Shown piece by piece: positions 44,650 to 52,906 of a stretch of 64,000 nucleotides of DNA. The position numbers and the translations under genes were made by a program. The stretch lies in contig NZ_NOII01000003.1 of assembly GCF_002245695.1 (NCBI RefSeq), positions 186,001 through 250,000 on the forward strand. The letters run 5' to 3'. The first letter of the stretch is position 1. Each line of letters opens with the position of its first letter. The stretch comes from Fictibacillus aquaticus (GTDB taxonomy: Bacteria; Bacillota; Bacilli; Bacillales; Fictibacillaceae). The notes below the pieces were generated by a model. The model did not search any database and had not been told where the DNA came from. It saw only the letters and a list, made by a program, of their open reading frames with translations.

Positions 44650-45444
44650 TTATAAAATAATTTCAGCTTTTACACCCATATGATCAGAGATAATAGGCGT
44701 TTCTTTTCCGTTAAAACGAACGAATGAAGATTGTACGTTCAATTCCTGATTGCAGAGGATATAATCGATCCGAAGTCCATCTTCGTTGCCTTCCCAGCCA
44801 GCAATCGATCCCTCGATCGTCAAACCATCATCCTTTTGCGCAGCAAGCTCATACGTATCATAAAAGCCGCTTTTGAGCGCTAAATCGTAGCCTTCGTTTC
44901 GTGCGACAGCTGGGTTGTTCAAGTCACCCATCAAAAAGGCAAGTCTGTCAGACGGCACATGCTTCAGGAAGTTGTTGAACTGTCTTTCAAACGGCTCCGC
45001 TTCGTCTGTCCACCAGCCAAAGTGGCCGGAGAAGAACGTGATTGGGCGGCCGTTATAGTCAATATCTGCTTGTACGATCACACGTGTTTTCCATGTATCC
45101 ATCGAAGTGCTGTCTGTGATAAAAAAGCTTTCGTGATGCGTGATGGAGTGGCGGGTAAGGATCGCCAGACCTTCCTCGTACGTTTCATAGCCGATGTGCG
45201 CCTGCGCCCAGACGATATCGTAGCCTGTCACACCGAGTTTTTTCAGCTCATCTAAAACTACGAGTCCGTAGTTGTCTTCTTTTAAAACGCCGCTGACGAG
45301 CGGTGCTGCGATTGACTGCATCACTTCCTGCAGGGCGATCACATCATAGCGCTCGGCTGCGATATCCGCAGCGAGCGCCTTAATTTTTTCCATTTGATTG
45401 TCTTCTTGCCAGGCATGGACGTTCACGGTAAGAAGTTTCATCAT
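44650..45444 (-). CDS. mapP: Endonuclease/exonuclease/phosphatase-family protein, probable maltose-6'-phosphate phosphatase (MapP)
   Basis: A 264-residue EEP-fold hydrolase. LLTVNVHAWQ has the metal/active-site Asn (N8), IALQEVMQ the metal Glu (E40), FFSGHFGWW the catalytic His, FLMGDLNNPA the Asp-Asn pair, RIDYILCN and ISDHMG the last Asp-His. The family includes DNases and sphingomyelinases, but the operon context (between a glucose-type PTS transporter and an alpha-glucosidase) matches MapP of Enterococcus faecalis, which removes the PTS-added phosphate from maltose-6'-phosphate. The start lies one base from the PTS stop, behind AGGAG. Confidence 0.82.
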   Translation of the reverse strand: MMKLLTVNVHAWQEDNQMEKIKALAADIAAERYDVIALQEVMQSIAAPLVSGVLKEDNYGLVVLDELKKLGVTGYDIVWAQAHIGYETYEEGLAILTRHSITHHESFFITDSTSMDTWKTRVIVQADIDYNGRPITFFSGHFGWWTDEAEPFERQFNNFLKHVPSDRLAFLMGDLNNPAVARNEGYDLALKSGFYDTYELAAQKDDGLTIEGSIAGWEGNEDGLRIDYILCNQELNVQSSFVRFNGKETPIISDHMGVKAEIIL

Positions 45445-47103
45445 TTAAGCTCCTAATCGGTCTTGGATATCTGACTTCAGGACGTCGGCTTTCGGTCCGT
45501 AAATCGCCTGTACACCTTGTCCTTTTAGGATCAAGCCTAGTGCGCCTGATTCTTTCCAGCTCTTTTCAGCTGCAACAGCTGCAGGATCTTTTACCGTAAC
45601 ACGAAGGCGAGTCATGCAAGCGTCAACGTCTTCAATGTTAGAAGCGCCGCCAAGCATCGCGATAACTTTTGAAGCTAGAGAATTGTCATCGCCAGCTGCT
45701 GCTTCAGCTTTTGCTGTTTCAGCAGGTGCTTGAGTCGTTTCGATATAGTTGCCATTACGGCCTGGTGTCGGCAGGTTGAACTTTTTGATCAATACATAAA
45801 AGACAGAGAAGTTAAGAGCAAAGAACGCGATACATGTTAGAGCAAAGTTGATCAAGTCTTTCGTAAGACCTGCTTTTACAAGCAATGGTGTACGAGTCAG
45901 GAACTCGATGAATCCGAACGAGTGAACACGAAGGTGGATGATGTCCGCCATCGCGAACGCAAGACCTGTTGTGATCGCGTATACCACGTAAAGAAGCGGT
46001 GCCGCGAACATGAACATGAATTCGATCGGCTCAGTTACACCTGTTAAGAAAACAGCAAGAGCTGCAGAGAAGAACATAGACTTGTACTTGCTGCGCTTTT
46101 CTTTATCAACGTTCATGTACATCGCAAGTGCAATCGCGATAAGTGACGCAGTTGAAAGAATAACTTGTCCAAGCTTGAAGCGGGCAGGAACAACGTCATT
46201 CAAAAGTGCTTCGTAACCAGCTTTATCGCCAGCTGAAAGCAGGTTGTTAAGGTCAGTAACCCATGCGAGCCAGAGCGGATCTTGTCCGGCAACAGTTGAA
46301 CCAGCGCCTGAACCTGTAAGGATTGTGTACGTTCCGCCAAGCTCTGTGTAGTTGATCGGAACAGTAAGCATGTGGTGAAGCCCGAAAGGCAATAACAGAC
46401 GCTCTAATGTACCAAAAATGAATGGTGCAAGAACAGGTGCAGTGTCGCGTGAAGTTGCGATCCACTGACCGAAGCTGTTTAGTGCAGCCTGAATGAACGG
46501 CCAAACAATCGCTAATGCAAGCGCTGTAATAACAGACCAGAAAATAACGACGAACGGTACGAAACGCTTTCCGTTAAAGAACTCCAGCGCTTTTGGAAGC
46601 TTGCTGTAGTTGTAATATTTGTTGAAAAGAACGGCTCCTAAGAAACCGGCAATAATACCGACGAACACACCCATGTTAAGGGCAGGTGCACCGAGAACAG
46701 AAGTAAAGTAGTTCTTTACGACAAGCTCGCTGCCAAAAAGGGATGTAACCTTTGCGCCTTCTTCAGCCATCATCGTGTTGTTAACGCCGAAAATGGCACC
46801 TGTAATACGGTTGATGAGGATAAAAGCGATAACGGCAGCGAATGCACCGCCAGCTCTTTCCTTCGCCCACGATCCACCAATGGCTACGGCGAACAGGATG
46901 TGCAGGTTCGTGATGATACCCCATCCGATGTCTTCCATCACTCGAGCAACCGCTTGCACAAATGCGATGTCTCCGCCACTCATGCCGATCACTTTACCGA
47001 GTGAGATCATTAAACCAGCCGCTGGCATAACGGCAACTACTACTAATAGTGCTTTACCAAGCTTTTGCCAAAAATCGAATGAAATCAGTTTCCCTTTTTT
47101 CAT
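45445..47103 (-). CDS. malT: PTS glucose/maltose-family transporter subunit IICB (MalT-like)
   Basis: 552 residues. The IIC domain (about 1-430) has about ten membrane helices with the PtsG-family signatures GLHHMLTVPINYTE and LTGVTEPIEFMFMF. A flexible Ala/Thr/Glu linker leads to the IIB domain, whose phosphorylated cysteine is C496 (DVDACMTRLRV). There is no IIA domain; the separate glucose-type IIA at 49.5 kb could serve it. With mapP and malL downstream it probably imports maltose or another alpha-glucoside. The ATG follows AAGGAGGTAA. A GntR-type palindrome and cre sites lie upstream. Confidence 0.9.
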   Translation of the reverse strand: MKKGKLISFDFWQKLGKALLVVVAVMPAAGLMISLGKVIGMSGGDIAFVQAVARVMEDIGWGIITNLHILFAVAIGGSWAKERAGGAFAAVIAFILINRITGAIFGVNNTMMAEEGAKVTSLFGSELVVKNYFTSVLGAPALNMGVFVGIIAGFLGAVLFNKYYNYSKLPKALEFFNGKRFVPFVVIFWSVITALALAIVWPFIQAALNSFGQWIATSRDTAPVLAPFIFGTLERLLLPFGLHHMLTVPINYTELGGTYTILTGSGAGSTVAGQDPLWLAWVTDLNNLLSAGDKAGYEALLNDVVPARFKLGQVILSTASLIAIALAMYMNVDKEKRSKYKSMFFSAALAVFLTGVTEPIEFMFMFAAPLLYVVYAITTGLAFAMADIIHLRVHSFGFIEFLTRTPLLVKAGLTKDLINFALTCIAFFALNFSVFYVLIKKFNLPTPGRNGNYIETTQAPAETAKAEAAAGDDNSLASKVIAMLGGASNIEDVDACMTRLRVTVKDPAAVAAEKSWKESGALGLILKGQGVQAIYGPKADVLKSDIQDRLGA

Positions 47104-47146
47104 CGAAAAATTACCTCCTTAAGTTTACCATATTGTTATGTGTAAT

Positions 47147-47173
47147 CGTATACATTTTGTTCGTATGTATACG
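47147..47173. promoter_or_regulatory. Operator-like palindrome upstream of the maltose operon
   Basis: CGTATACAT and ATGTATACG are perfect complementary arms separated by nine bases, about 45 bp before the PTS gene. GTATAC-type palindromes are used by GntR/HutC-family sugar regulators such as TreR. No regulator gene is in the window. Confidence 0.6.
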
Positions 47174-47177
47174 CTTG

Positions 47178-47191
47178 CGCAATCGTTTGCA
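47178..47191 (-). promoter_or_regulatory. Weak second cre-like site
   Basis: On the minus strand TGCAAACGATTGCG fits the cre consensus at 12 of 14 positions. It sits between the palindrome and the perfect cre site. Confidence 0.4.
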
Positions 47192-47205
47192 TCTGTCATT
47201 CTATA

Positions 47206-47219
47206 TGAAATCGATTTCA
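47206..47219. promoter_or_regulatory. Perfect cre (CcpA) site for the maltose operon
   Basis: TGAAATCGATTTCA is fully symmetric and matches TGWAANCGNTNWCA at every position; the surrounding palindrome extends to 20 bp. It is about 105 bp upstream of the PTS gene, consistent with catabolite repression by CcpA. Confidence 0.8.
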
Positions 47220-47283
47220 TATGCAAGCGTTTTAGCAAGATTTTTAACAAGCAAGGATTGCGCACTAATTGCAGCTTTAAAAA

Positions 47284-47310
47284 TAAAAAAGGAGCCAATA
47301 ACGGCCCCTG
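47284..47310 (-). terminator. Terminator after the GNAT gene at 47.3 kb
   Basis: On the minus strand AGGGGCC-GTTATT-GGCTCCT is followed by a T run. It insulates the maltose operon promoter from the upstream gene. Confidence 0.7.
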
Positions 47311-47326
47311 TTTAAAGCTATTATTC

Positions 47327-47770
47327 TTATAATGATTTCACTACTGCCATCTCTTTCCCAAAACGGTCGCCATGATCAACAAATCCAAGGCTCGCGTACA
47401 GGTTATGAGCGCCTTTATTCTCTGGGTGGTAGCCGACCACAATCTTTTTCACATCAGGCAATTTTTGCATCTCATCCATCATGAGCTGAGTCGCTTTCTT
47501 GCCGATTCCTTTGCCTTGAAACTTTTTGTCTATCATAATGCGGTAAACCCAATAGCCGTCCAGTTCTTCCGGCTCGGAATTAAACATGAGGAAGCCAGCA
47601 GTCTGTCCTTCATAAGTGATGGTATAAGGCTTTAATGAAGGCTGGAATTTTGATTGAGCGATGGAGATGGCGTTCGGTTCCATATAATCTTCTTGTTCTT
47701 TTGTTAGTTCTAATTGGCAGCACTCGTACCAGTTGTCTGCGTTTAATTCAACTAGCTTTACTGTATTCAT
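47327..47770 (-). CDS. GNAT acetyltransferase, spermine/spermidine acetyltransferase-like
   Basis: 147 residues. VELNADNWYECCQLELTKEQ, YRIMIDKKFQGKGIGKKATQ (acetyl-CoA loop) and NKGAHNLYASLGF follow the BltD-like polyamine acetyltransferase pattern. Substrate assignment is by resemblance only. The ATG follows AGGGGGAAA-type sequence. It is preceded on the same strand by array A6. Confidence 0.82.
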   Translation of the reverse strand: MNTVKLVELNADNWYECCQLELTKEQEDYMEPNAISIAQSKFQPSLKPYTITYEGQTAGFLMFNSEPEELDGYWVYRIMIDKKFQGKGIGKKATQLMMDEMQKLPDVKKIVVGYHPENKGAHNLYASLGFVDHGDRFGKEMAVVKSL

Positions 47771-47807
47771 TTGATTTCCCCCTGTGTATGTAAAATAACG
47801 GAATTAC

Positions 47808-47925
47808 GCCCGCGGATGGCTCGTTTGCGCCCGCGCTTTCCTCTTTCGCGCCCGTGGATTGGCTAAACGCGCCCGCGCCTGCCCAATATGCGCCCGCAAA
47901 TGTGTAGAACCCGCCCGCGCGCCTA
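47808..47925. repeat. 21-bp-period array A6 (core GCCCGC)
   Basis: Cores GCCCGC(G/A) at 47808, 47829, 47850, 47871, 47892 and 47913, every step exactly 21 bp. On the minus strand the core reads GCGGGC, as in A4. It lies between the Nudix gene and the GNAT gene, both on the minus strand. Confidence 0.93.
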
Positions 47926-47940
47926 TCAATACTGTCTTTT

Positions 47941-48405
47941 TTACTCAATAAAAGGTCCTGAATTACCCGATATCAGATTCCGAAACACAGGCTGCTGCGG
48001 TGTCCAGATCTCTGGCAGCTCGTTTAGCGGGAAAAACTGCAGTTTCAGTGTTTCCGCTGCATCACCGGCAAGCTCTCCTTCAAACTCACGGCATGTGAAC
48101 ATGATTTTAATGAGTGCGACCTCGTCGCCGTTCACCAGCTTCCGGTCATGCGCGCTTCCTGAATAGATGCCAAAAAAGTCCAGCTTTCCAAGTCTCAAGC
48201 CCGTTTCCTCGAAAACCTCCCGTTTTGCCGTCTCGGTTACACTCTCGCCGAGCTCCATAAAGCCGCCGGGATGGCCCCAAGCTTTTTCATCCGACCGAAG
48301 CTGCAGCAGCAATCGGTTTTCATGATCAAAAATAAGCACGCCGCACGCTGCCATAATGACTTTCGAATGGCCGACCATGCTGCGTAAATAAGTTATGTAG
48401 TCCAC
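47941..48405 (-). CDS. Nudix hydrolase
   Basis: 154 residues. The Nudix box is intact: GGFMELGESVTETAKREVFE followed by ETGL. It follows GHPGG, as in the YjhB/ADP-ribose-type group with an N-terminal MDYITYLRSMVGHSKVIM segment. It likely cleaves a nucleoside-diphosphate-linked metabolite. A broken relative of the same type lies at 57.7-58.1 kb. Confidence 0.9.
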   Translation of the reverse strand: MDYITYLRSMVGHSKVIMAACGVLIFDHENRLLLQLRSDEKAWGHPGGFMELGESVTETAKREVFEETGLRLGKLDFFGIYSGSAHDRKLVNGDEVALIKIMFTCREFEGELAGDAAETLKLQFFPLNELPEIWTPQQPVFRNLISGNSGPFIE

Positions 48406-48497
48406 GATTCACTCACATCCTTATTTTTACATTCTAACATTAGTAGAAGGGAAGCAGTGAAAAAGAAAGAAAGGTTAGGAAGAGGAGTGTGAGTAAA

Positions 48498-48959
48498 ATG
48501 CCGCTTGAGAGAGTGAAATCATTTATTAAAAAATTCGATGAAACGTTGGAACCGATCGTGCTGAATGAGGAAATGCATACATCAGAGGCAGCCGCTCGAA
48601 TGCTCGGTGTGGAGACGGGACAGATCGCAAAATCAATCTTGTTCAAGTGCGGAAGCGAGTTCGGTCTGTTTGTAGCCGCAGGAGACGTGCGGATCGATCC
48701 CAAAAAGGTGAAGCAGCAGCTCGGGCCTGGGAAGGTGAAGATGGCGAGTGCAGAAGAAGTGCTGGAGATGACAGGATTTCAGCCGGGTGCGGTCTGCCCT
48801 TATGCATTAGCAGCAAATCTGCCAATCTACTTAGATGAATCGCTCGCCCGGTTTGATACGGTGTACACAGCGGCAGGCATACCGGAATCGCTGCTGCCTG
48901 TCTCTCTTGATGTGCTGAAGGATATGACCGGAGGCACAGTTATTAATTTGCAAAAATAG
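48498..48959 (+). CDS. YbaK/EbsC-family aminoacyl-tRNA deacylase-like protein
   Basis: 153 residues with the YbaK/ProX editing-domain fold. MHTSEAAARMLGVETGQIAKSI contains the conserved switch with the lysine (K in QIAKS), then GDVRIDPKKVKQQLG, and GFQPGAVCPYAL, the GxxPG motif. Such proteins hydrolyse mischarged aminoacyl-tRNAs such as Cys- or Ala-tRNAPro. The ATG at 48498 is spaced better from AGAGGAG than the GTG at 48489. Confidence 0.88.
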   Translation: MPLERVKSFIKKFDETLEPIVLNEEMHTSEAAARMLGVETGQIAKSILFKCGSEFGLFVAAGDVRIDPKKVKQQLGPGKVKMASAEEVLEMTGFQPGAVCPYALAANLPIYLDESLARFDTVYTAAGIPESLLPVSLDVLKDMTGGTVINLQK

Positions 48960-49025
48960 AGATATTAATTATGCTGTAATCGCGCCTTTGTGGCGGGCTT
49001 TAATTTGAGACAAAGGAATCAATTG

Positions 49026-49139
49026 CTTTGAAAATCTCCGGAAATACTTTGAAAAATCCTTAAATTGATTTAACAAATCCTTGAAATGCTTTGAAAAAGT
49101 ATAAAAATGCTGTAAAAATCTTCCCAAATGATGTGAACG
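49026..49139. repeat. 21-bp-period array A7 (core CTTTGAAAA)
   Basis: Cores at 49026, 49047, 49068, 49089, 49110 and 49131, all 21 bp apart: CTTTGAAAA, CTTTGAAAA, ATTTAACAA, CTTTGAAAA, CTGTAAAAA, ATGTGAAC. Spacers often end in AAATG or AAATA. It is located between the YbaK gene and the IIA gene. The remaining ~320 bp before the IIA gene are AT-rich without a recognisable gene. Confidence 0.85.
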
Positions 49140-49466
49140 GACATTTTCTAAGCGCCCATCAATGGTAATAGGATGCTCATCAGTGATTATAGAGAGATTT
49201 TTGCCATTAATTATTAGAGGTTATGAGGATATTACATCTATTTAATGGGATTTCACAAAAATTCCGCAGTTTTTAATCTACCAAATCAGTTACAAATCTT
49301 ACAAAAGCCACCCTTTATTACAAACCTTAAAAGAACAGCCGTTTTGTGCGTTTCCTTTGACACACTTTTCTCTCTTGCATTAGTCTTTATAAGCGAAAAG
49401 CAGAGCGATATGTTTTAAGAGGCGCCTGCTGGTGAAAACTTATAACAGCATAGAGGAAAGGTGACG

Positions 49467-49979
49467 ATGACCATGTTTAAGAAATTATTCGGATTACAAG
49501 AGGAAAAACAGACAGAGGATACGCTTTTATCGCCTTTAACTGGGAAAGTAGTAGCGATCGAGGAAGTACCGGACCCTACGTTTGCACAAAAAATGATGGG
49601 TGACGGAATCGCGATCGAGCCGACAGAAGGTGTTGTTGTTTCACCAGTTGACGGAGAAATCGTGCAGTTCTTCCATACAAAGCACGCGATCGGCATCAAG
49701 TCTAACGCGGGAACTGAAATCCTTATCCACGTCGGGCTAGAGACGGTCAACATGAAAGGCGAAGGATTTGAAGGACATGTGGAAGTAGGCGACAAGGTAT
49801 CTGCCGGCCAGAAGCTGCTCACCTTTGATCTGGATCTAATCAAGGAAAGAGCCGCCAGCACGATCACCCCGGTCGTCATCACAAACAGCGACCAGATCGA
49901 AACACTAAACAAACGCGCCGCAGACGAAGCAGTGAAAGGCGAAACCGCTTTGCTTTCTTTAGAACTGAAGAAAGTATAA
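49467..49979 (+). CDS. crr: PTS glucose-family IIA component
   Basis: About 170 residues, a stand-alone glucose-type EIIA. The phosphorylated histidine is H88 (EILIHVGLETV) and the second active-site histidine H73 (FFHTKHAIG). LSPLTGKVVAIEEVPDPTFA and MGDGIAIEPTEG are family landmarks. It receives phosphate from HPr and can pass it to IICB proteins lacking IIA, such as the maltose-type transporter at 45.4-47.1 kb or a sucrose IIBC encoded elsewhere. The start may be the ATG at 49467 or 49473. Confidence 0.93.
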   Translation: MTMFKKLFGLQEEKQTEDTLLSPLTGKVVAIEEVPDPTFAQKMMGDGIAIEPTEGVVVSPVDGEIVQFFHTKHAIGIKSNAGTEILIHVGLETVNMKGEGFEGHVEVGDKVSAGQKLLTFDLDLIKERAASTITPVVITNSDQIETLNKRAADEAVKGETALLSLELKKV

Positions 49980-50112
49980 CTTTTTCTGAAGCGGATTTCA
50001 GAGATAACCATGCCGCATCATTGGCTTGATTCTCGAAGTTTTCCTGAAATACAACCGCTGTTTCCTTAAGGATTACAGTACTTTTATTTCTCACTTGAAC
50101 ATCCTTGAATAA

Positions 50113-50240
50113 GTTGATCGCAGTGTAAGGTGCCGACTCCAGCGGGACGAGTGGGACAGGTGAGACCCTTTAGGGCGCGTAGCGGCAAAGGGGCTCACCG
50201 CCCGCCCCGCGGAAAGCGTGCACCTGTAACGGAGATCAAC
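50113..50240 (-). repeat. GTTGAT...ATCAAC dispersed element, copy R2
   Basis: A complete ~128 bp copy, in the opposite orientation to the copy at 55.1 kb. It contains the long GC-rich inverted segments GGGACGAGTGGGACAGGTGA and CCGCCCGCCCCGCGGAAAGC. The ends are GTTGATC and GATCAAC. Confidence 0.9.
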
Positions 50241-50299
50241 AGCTTCTTCGACTTCTTTCATAGCAAGTGTTTCTTTACAATTAAAAGTGCAATAAGCCC

Positions 50300-50327
50300 T
50301 TGCAATGCAAATGAAAAAGAGTATGAT
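50300..50327 (+). promoter_or_regulatory. Sigma-A promoter of the fructokinase-sacA operon
   Basis: TTGCAA and TATGAT with a 16 bp spacer, about 120 bp before the fructokinase start. Confidence 0.7.
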
Positions 50328-50336
50328 ATAGGTGAA

Positions 50337-50371
50337 ATGAACAGGCAGCCAAATGATTGCCTGTTCATTTT
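50337..50371 (+). terminator. Leader hairpin with T tail, possible attenuator
   Basis: TGAACAGGCA and TGCCTGTTCA form a perfect 10 bp stem followed by TTTTCG. It begins only about ten bases after the predicted -10 box, so it would be the first structure of the transcript. It could be an attenuator or a 5' stabilising hairpin. Confidence 0.6.
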
Positions 50372-50449
50372 CGTTATTTAAGGGAAGTTAGCGGGCTAGC
50401 AAGCGGTTTTGGAGCCTTAAAAACTTTTCAAAATAAGGGAGGCCTGCAG

Positions 50450-51397
50450 ATGAAGAATGGTGTGATCTCGCTAGGAGAGGCACTGATCGATTTTATCCCG
50501 CTCGATGAAAGCAACTTGACGTATCAGAAAAGTCCGGGCGGCGCCCCTGCGAATGTGGCGGTAGGCCTCGCGAGGCTTGGCGTTCACTCCGTCTTTTTAG
50601 GCAAAGTGGGCGATGATGTACTAGGAAACTTTTTAATTGATACACTTCACAACTATGGTGTTGTGACAACGCATATATATAAAACGAAAGAAACGCGGAC
50701 AGGCGCTGTTTTCGTGACGCTTGCTCCGAACGGAGAGAGAAGCTTTGACTTCTATATTAATCCGAGCGCGGATCGTTTTCTTCATAGCGAAGAAATAGAC
50801 AGTGCGCTTTTCGAGCAAAACAAAATTCTTCATTTCGGCTCGATTTCGCTGATCAGCGAACCGTCGAGAAGCGCGACAGAGCGTGCGGTTCAATTGGCAA
50901 AAGAGAACGGCATGGTGGTTTCGTATGACCCTAACTTAAGGCTGTCGCTTTGGGAAAACGAGAATCATGCAAAGGAAACGATCATTAGCATGCTGCCGGC
51001 TGCAGATATCGTCAAGATTTCGGATGAAGAGCTTGTTTTTTTAACAGGAGAAGAAGAGCTTCCGGCTGCCCTTAAGGCGATGGAACGCTATAATATTCCG
51101 CTTCTGCTCGTCACGTTTGGCGAGAACGGGAGCTATTGTGTGACGAAGGAAGGATATGTCCATGTACCTGCAAAAAAGGTGCAGGCGGTCGATACTACAG
51201 GTGCGGGGGACGCGTTCGTTTCCGGGATGCTTTATCAATTAAACAAATACGAAGGAAACCTTGCTGATATCACGCTTGCAGAAGCGGCCGAAATGGCGCG
51301 TTTTGCCAGCGTATCCGGCGGACTGGCGGCGTCTGTAAAGGGCGCGATGACCGCACTGCCGACTCTGCAGCAGGTGAACGAACTCGTCTTATTCTAG
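50450..51397 (+). CDS. Fructokinase, PfkB/ribokinase family
   Basis: A 315-residue sugar kinase. GGAPANVAVGLARLG near the N-terminus and DTTGAGDAFVSGML (GAGD at 251-254, catalytic D254) near the C-terminus are the two PfkB signatures. As it is followed by sucrose-6-phosphate hydrolase, its substrate is most likely the fructose released from sucrose-6-phosphate. The ATG follows AAGGGAGG. It was placed here rather than at the upstream frame opening, which overlaps the leader hairpin. Confidence 0.9.
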   Translation: MKNGVISLGEALIDFIPLDESNLTYQKSPGGAPANVAVGLARLGVHSVFLGKVGDDVLGNFLIDTLHNYGVVTTHIYKTKETRTGAVFVTLAPNGERSFDFYINPSADRFLHSEEIDSALFEQNKILHFGSISLISEPSRSATERAVQLAKENGMVVSYDPNLRLSLWENENHAKETIISMLPAADIVKISDEELVFLTGEEELPAALKAMERYNIPLLLVTFGENGSYCVTKEGYVHVPAKKVQAVDTTGAGDAFVSGMLYQLNKYEGNLADITLAEAAEMARFASVSGGLAASVKGAMTALPTLQQVNELVLF

Positions 51398-51421
51398 ATG
51401 TAACATAAGGGGGATTGCCTT

Positions 51422-52906
51422 GTGACAGAGCGTGAAAAAGAATTGCTGGCACAAGCATATGCTGAAATAGAAAAAAATCGCGATATCGTCGAAAACGACC
51501 CGTATCGCATGAATTATCATATTATGCCGCCGACGGGCTTGATCAACGATCCGAACGGCTTTATTGAGTGGAACGGCAAGTATCATCTGTTTTATCAATG
51601 GCAGCCATTCAAGACGGGACATGGCACGAAGTTTTGGGGCCATGTGTCCTCAACGGACCTTGTGCACTGGGAGCATGAGCCGATCGCGCTCGCGCCGAGT
51701 GAATGGTACGAGCAGGATGGCTGTTATTCCGGCAGTGCAGTTGAGCAGGACGGGAAGCTGTTTCTTTTATATACAGGAAACGTGAAAGAGGATGATGATC
51801 GCGAGACGTATCAGTGTCTTGCAGAATCGTCAGACGGCAAAACGTTCAAGAAGCATGGCCCTGTCCTACATCTGCCAAAAGAGTACACAGCGCATTTCCG
51901 TGATCCGAAAGTGTGGAAAAAGAATGACACGTGGTACATGATTATCGGTGCACAGACCAAGAAACTTGAAGGCCGCGCTGTGTTGTTTCAATCACAGGAT
52001 CTGAAAAACTGGACGCGCCTTGGCGATGTGACAGGGACGAACACCGATCTAATCGGAGAGTTCGGCTATATGTGGGAATGTCCAGATCTGTTTGAGCTTG
52101 GCGGAAAAGAAGTCATGGTCGTGTCGCCGCAGGGCGTAGCGCCTGACGGTATGCTGTATCATAACGAGCATCAGTGCGGATACCTTGTCGGAGACCTTGA
52201 TTACGAAGAGGTAAAATACCGCCATGGGGCGTTTGTCGAGATGGATCGCGGTTTCGAGTTTTACGCGCCTCAGACGCTTGTTGACGCGAAAGGACGCCGT
52301 ATCATGATCGCCTGGATGGGGATGCCGGATCAGTATGAACAGAAGCATCCGACGATTCCGTTTAAGTGGATTCACAGCCTTACGCTTCCACGCGAGCTAA
52401 AGCTTGTAGGAAACAAGGTGTACCAGGTGCCGCTTGAAGAAATGAAGATGCTTCGCGGCGATGGAGTCAGCTATGCTGGGGCTGAAATGGTTAATGAGGA
52501 AAAGCAGTTTGACGGTGTAGAAGGCGACGTGATGGAGCTCGGCCTTGATGATATTTCTGGTACGTTTGAACGGCTGGAGATCACGCTGCGCGGAAACGCA
52601 CGCTTTATTTATAACAAAGAAACGAAGCTGGCTACGCTTGAGCGGGCAAGCTTCGCACACGGGCAGACCGAGTCGCGCCATTGCTATTTGGAAGAGCTGA
52701 ATTCGCTTCGTATCTTTGTCGACAAATCATCGATTGAAATTTTTATCAATGAAGGGGAAGAAGTGTTCAGTGCAAGGCAGTTTGCGTATCCGGAAAACAA
52801 GGGATACAGCTTTGCTTCGAAAGGCTATGTTTCTTTTGATCTGAACAAATGGAACCTAAACAAAAGCGCTGCTGCTTATCAGGTGCAGGACGAGCGCTAC
52901 GCATAG
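51422..52906 (+). CDS. sacA: Sucrose-6-phosphate hydrolase, GH32
   Basis: A 494-residue GH32 beta-fructosidase. The catalytic triad is visible: D43 nucleophile (LINDPNG), D161 (FRDPKVW) and E219 (MWECPDLF). The five-blade propeller is followed by a C-terminal beta-sandwich. It cleaves sucrose-6-phosphate to glucose-6-phosphate and fructose, which the adjacent fructokinase phosphorylates. The GTG start follows AAGGGGG. No sucrose PTS gene is adjacent. Its 3' end overlaps the convergent staygreen gene by ten bases. Confidence 0.93.
   Translation: MTEREKELLAQAYAEIEKNRDIVENDPYRMNYHIMPPTGLINDPNGFIEWNGKYHLFYQWQPFKTGHGTKFWGHVSSTDLVHWEHEPIALAPSEWYEQDGCYSGSAVEQDGKLFLLYTGNVKEDDDRETYQCLAESSDGKTFKKHGPVLHLPKEYTAHFRDPKVWKKNDTWYMIIGAQTKKLEGRAVLFQSQDLKNWTRLGDVTGTNTDLIGEFGYMWECPDLFELGGKEVMVVSPQGVAPDGMLYHNEHQCGYLVGDLDYEEVKYRHGAFVEMDRGFEFYAPQTLVDAKGRRIMIAWMGMPDQYEQKHPTIPFKWIHSLTLPRELKLVGNKVYQVPLEEMKMLRGDGVSYAGAEMVNEEKQFDGVEGDVMELGLDDISGTFERLEITLRGNARFIYNKETKLATLERASFAHGQTESRHCYLEELNSLRIFVDKSSIEIFINEGEEVFSARQFAYPENKGYSFASKGYVSFDLNKWNLNKSAAAYQVQDERYA

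Noticed and set aside
50337-50371. RAT antiterminator site for SacT/SacY before fructokinase-sacA.
   Set aside because: The hairpin lacks the asymmetric internal loops and sequence of known RAT sites.
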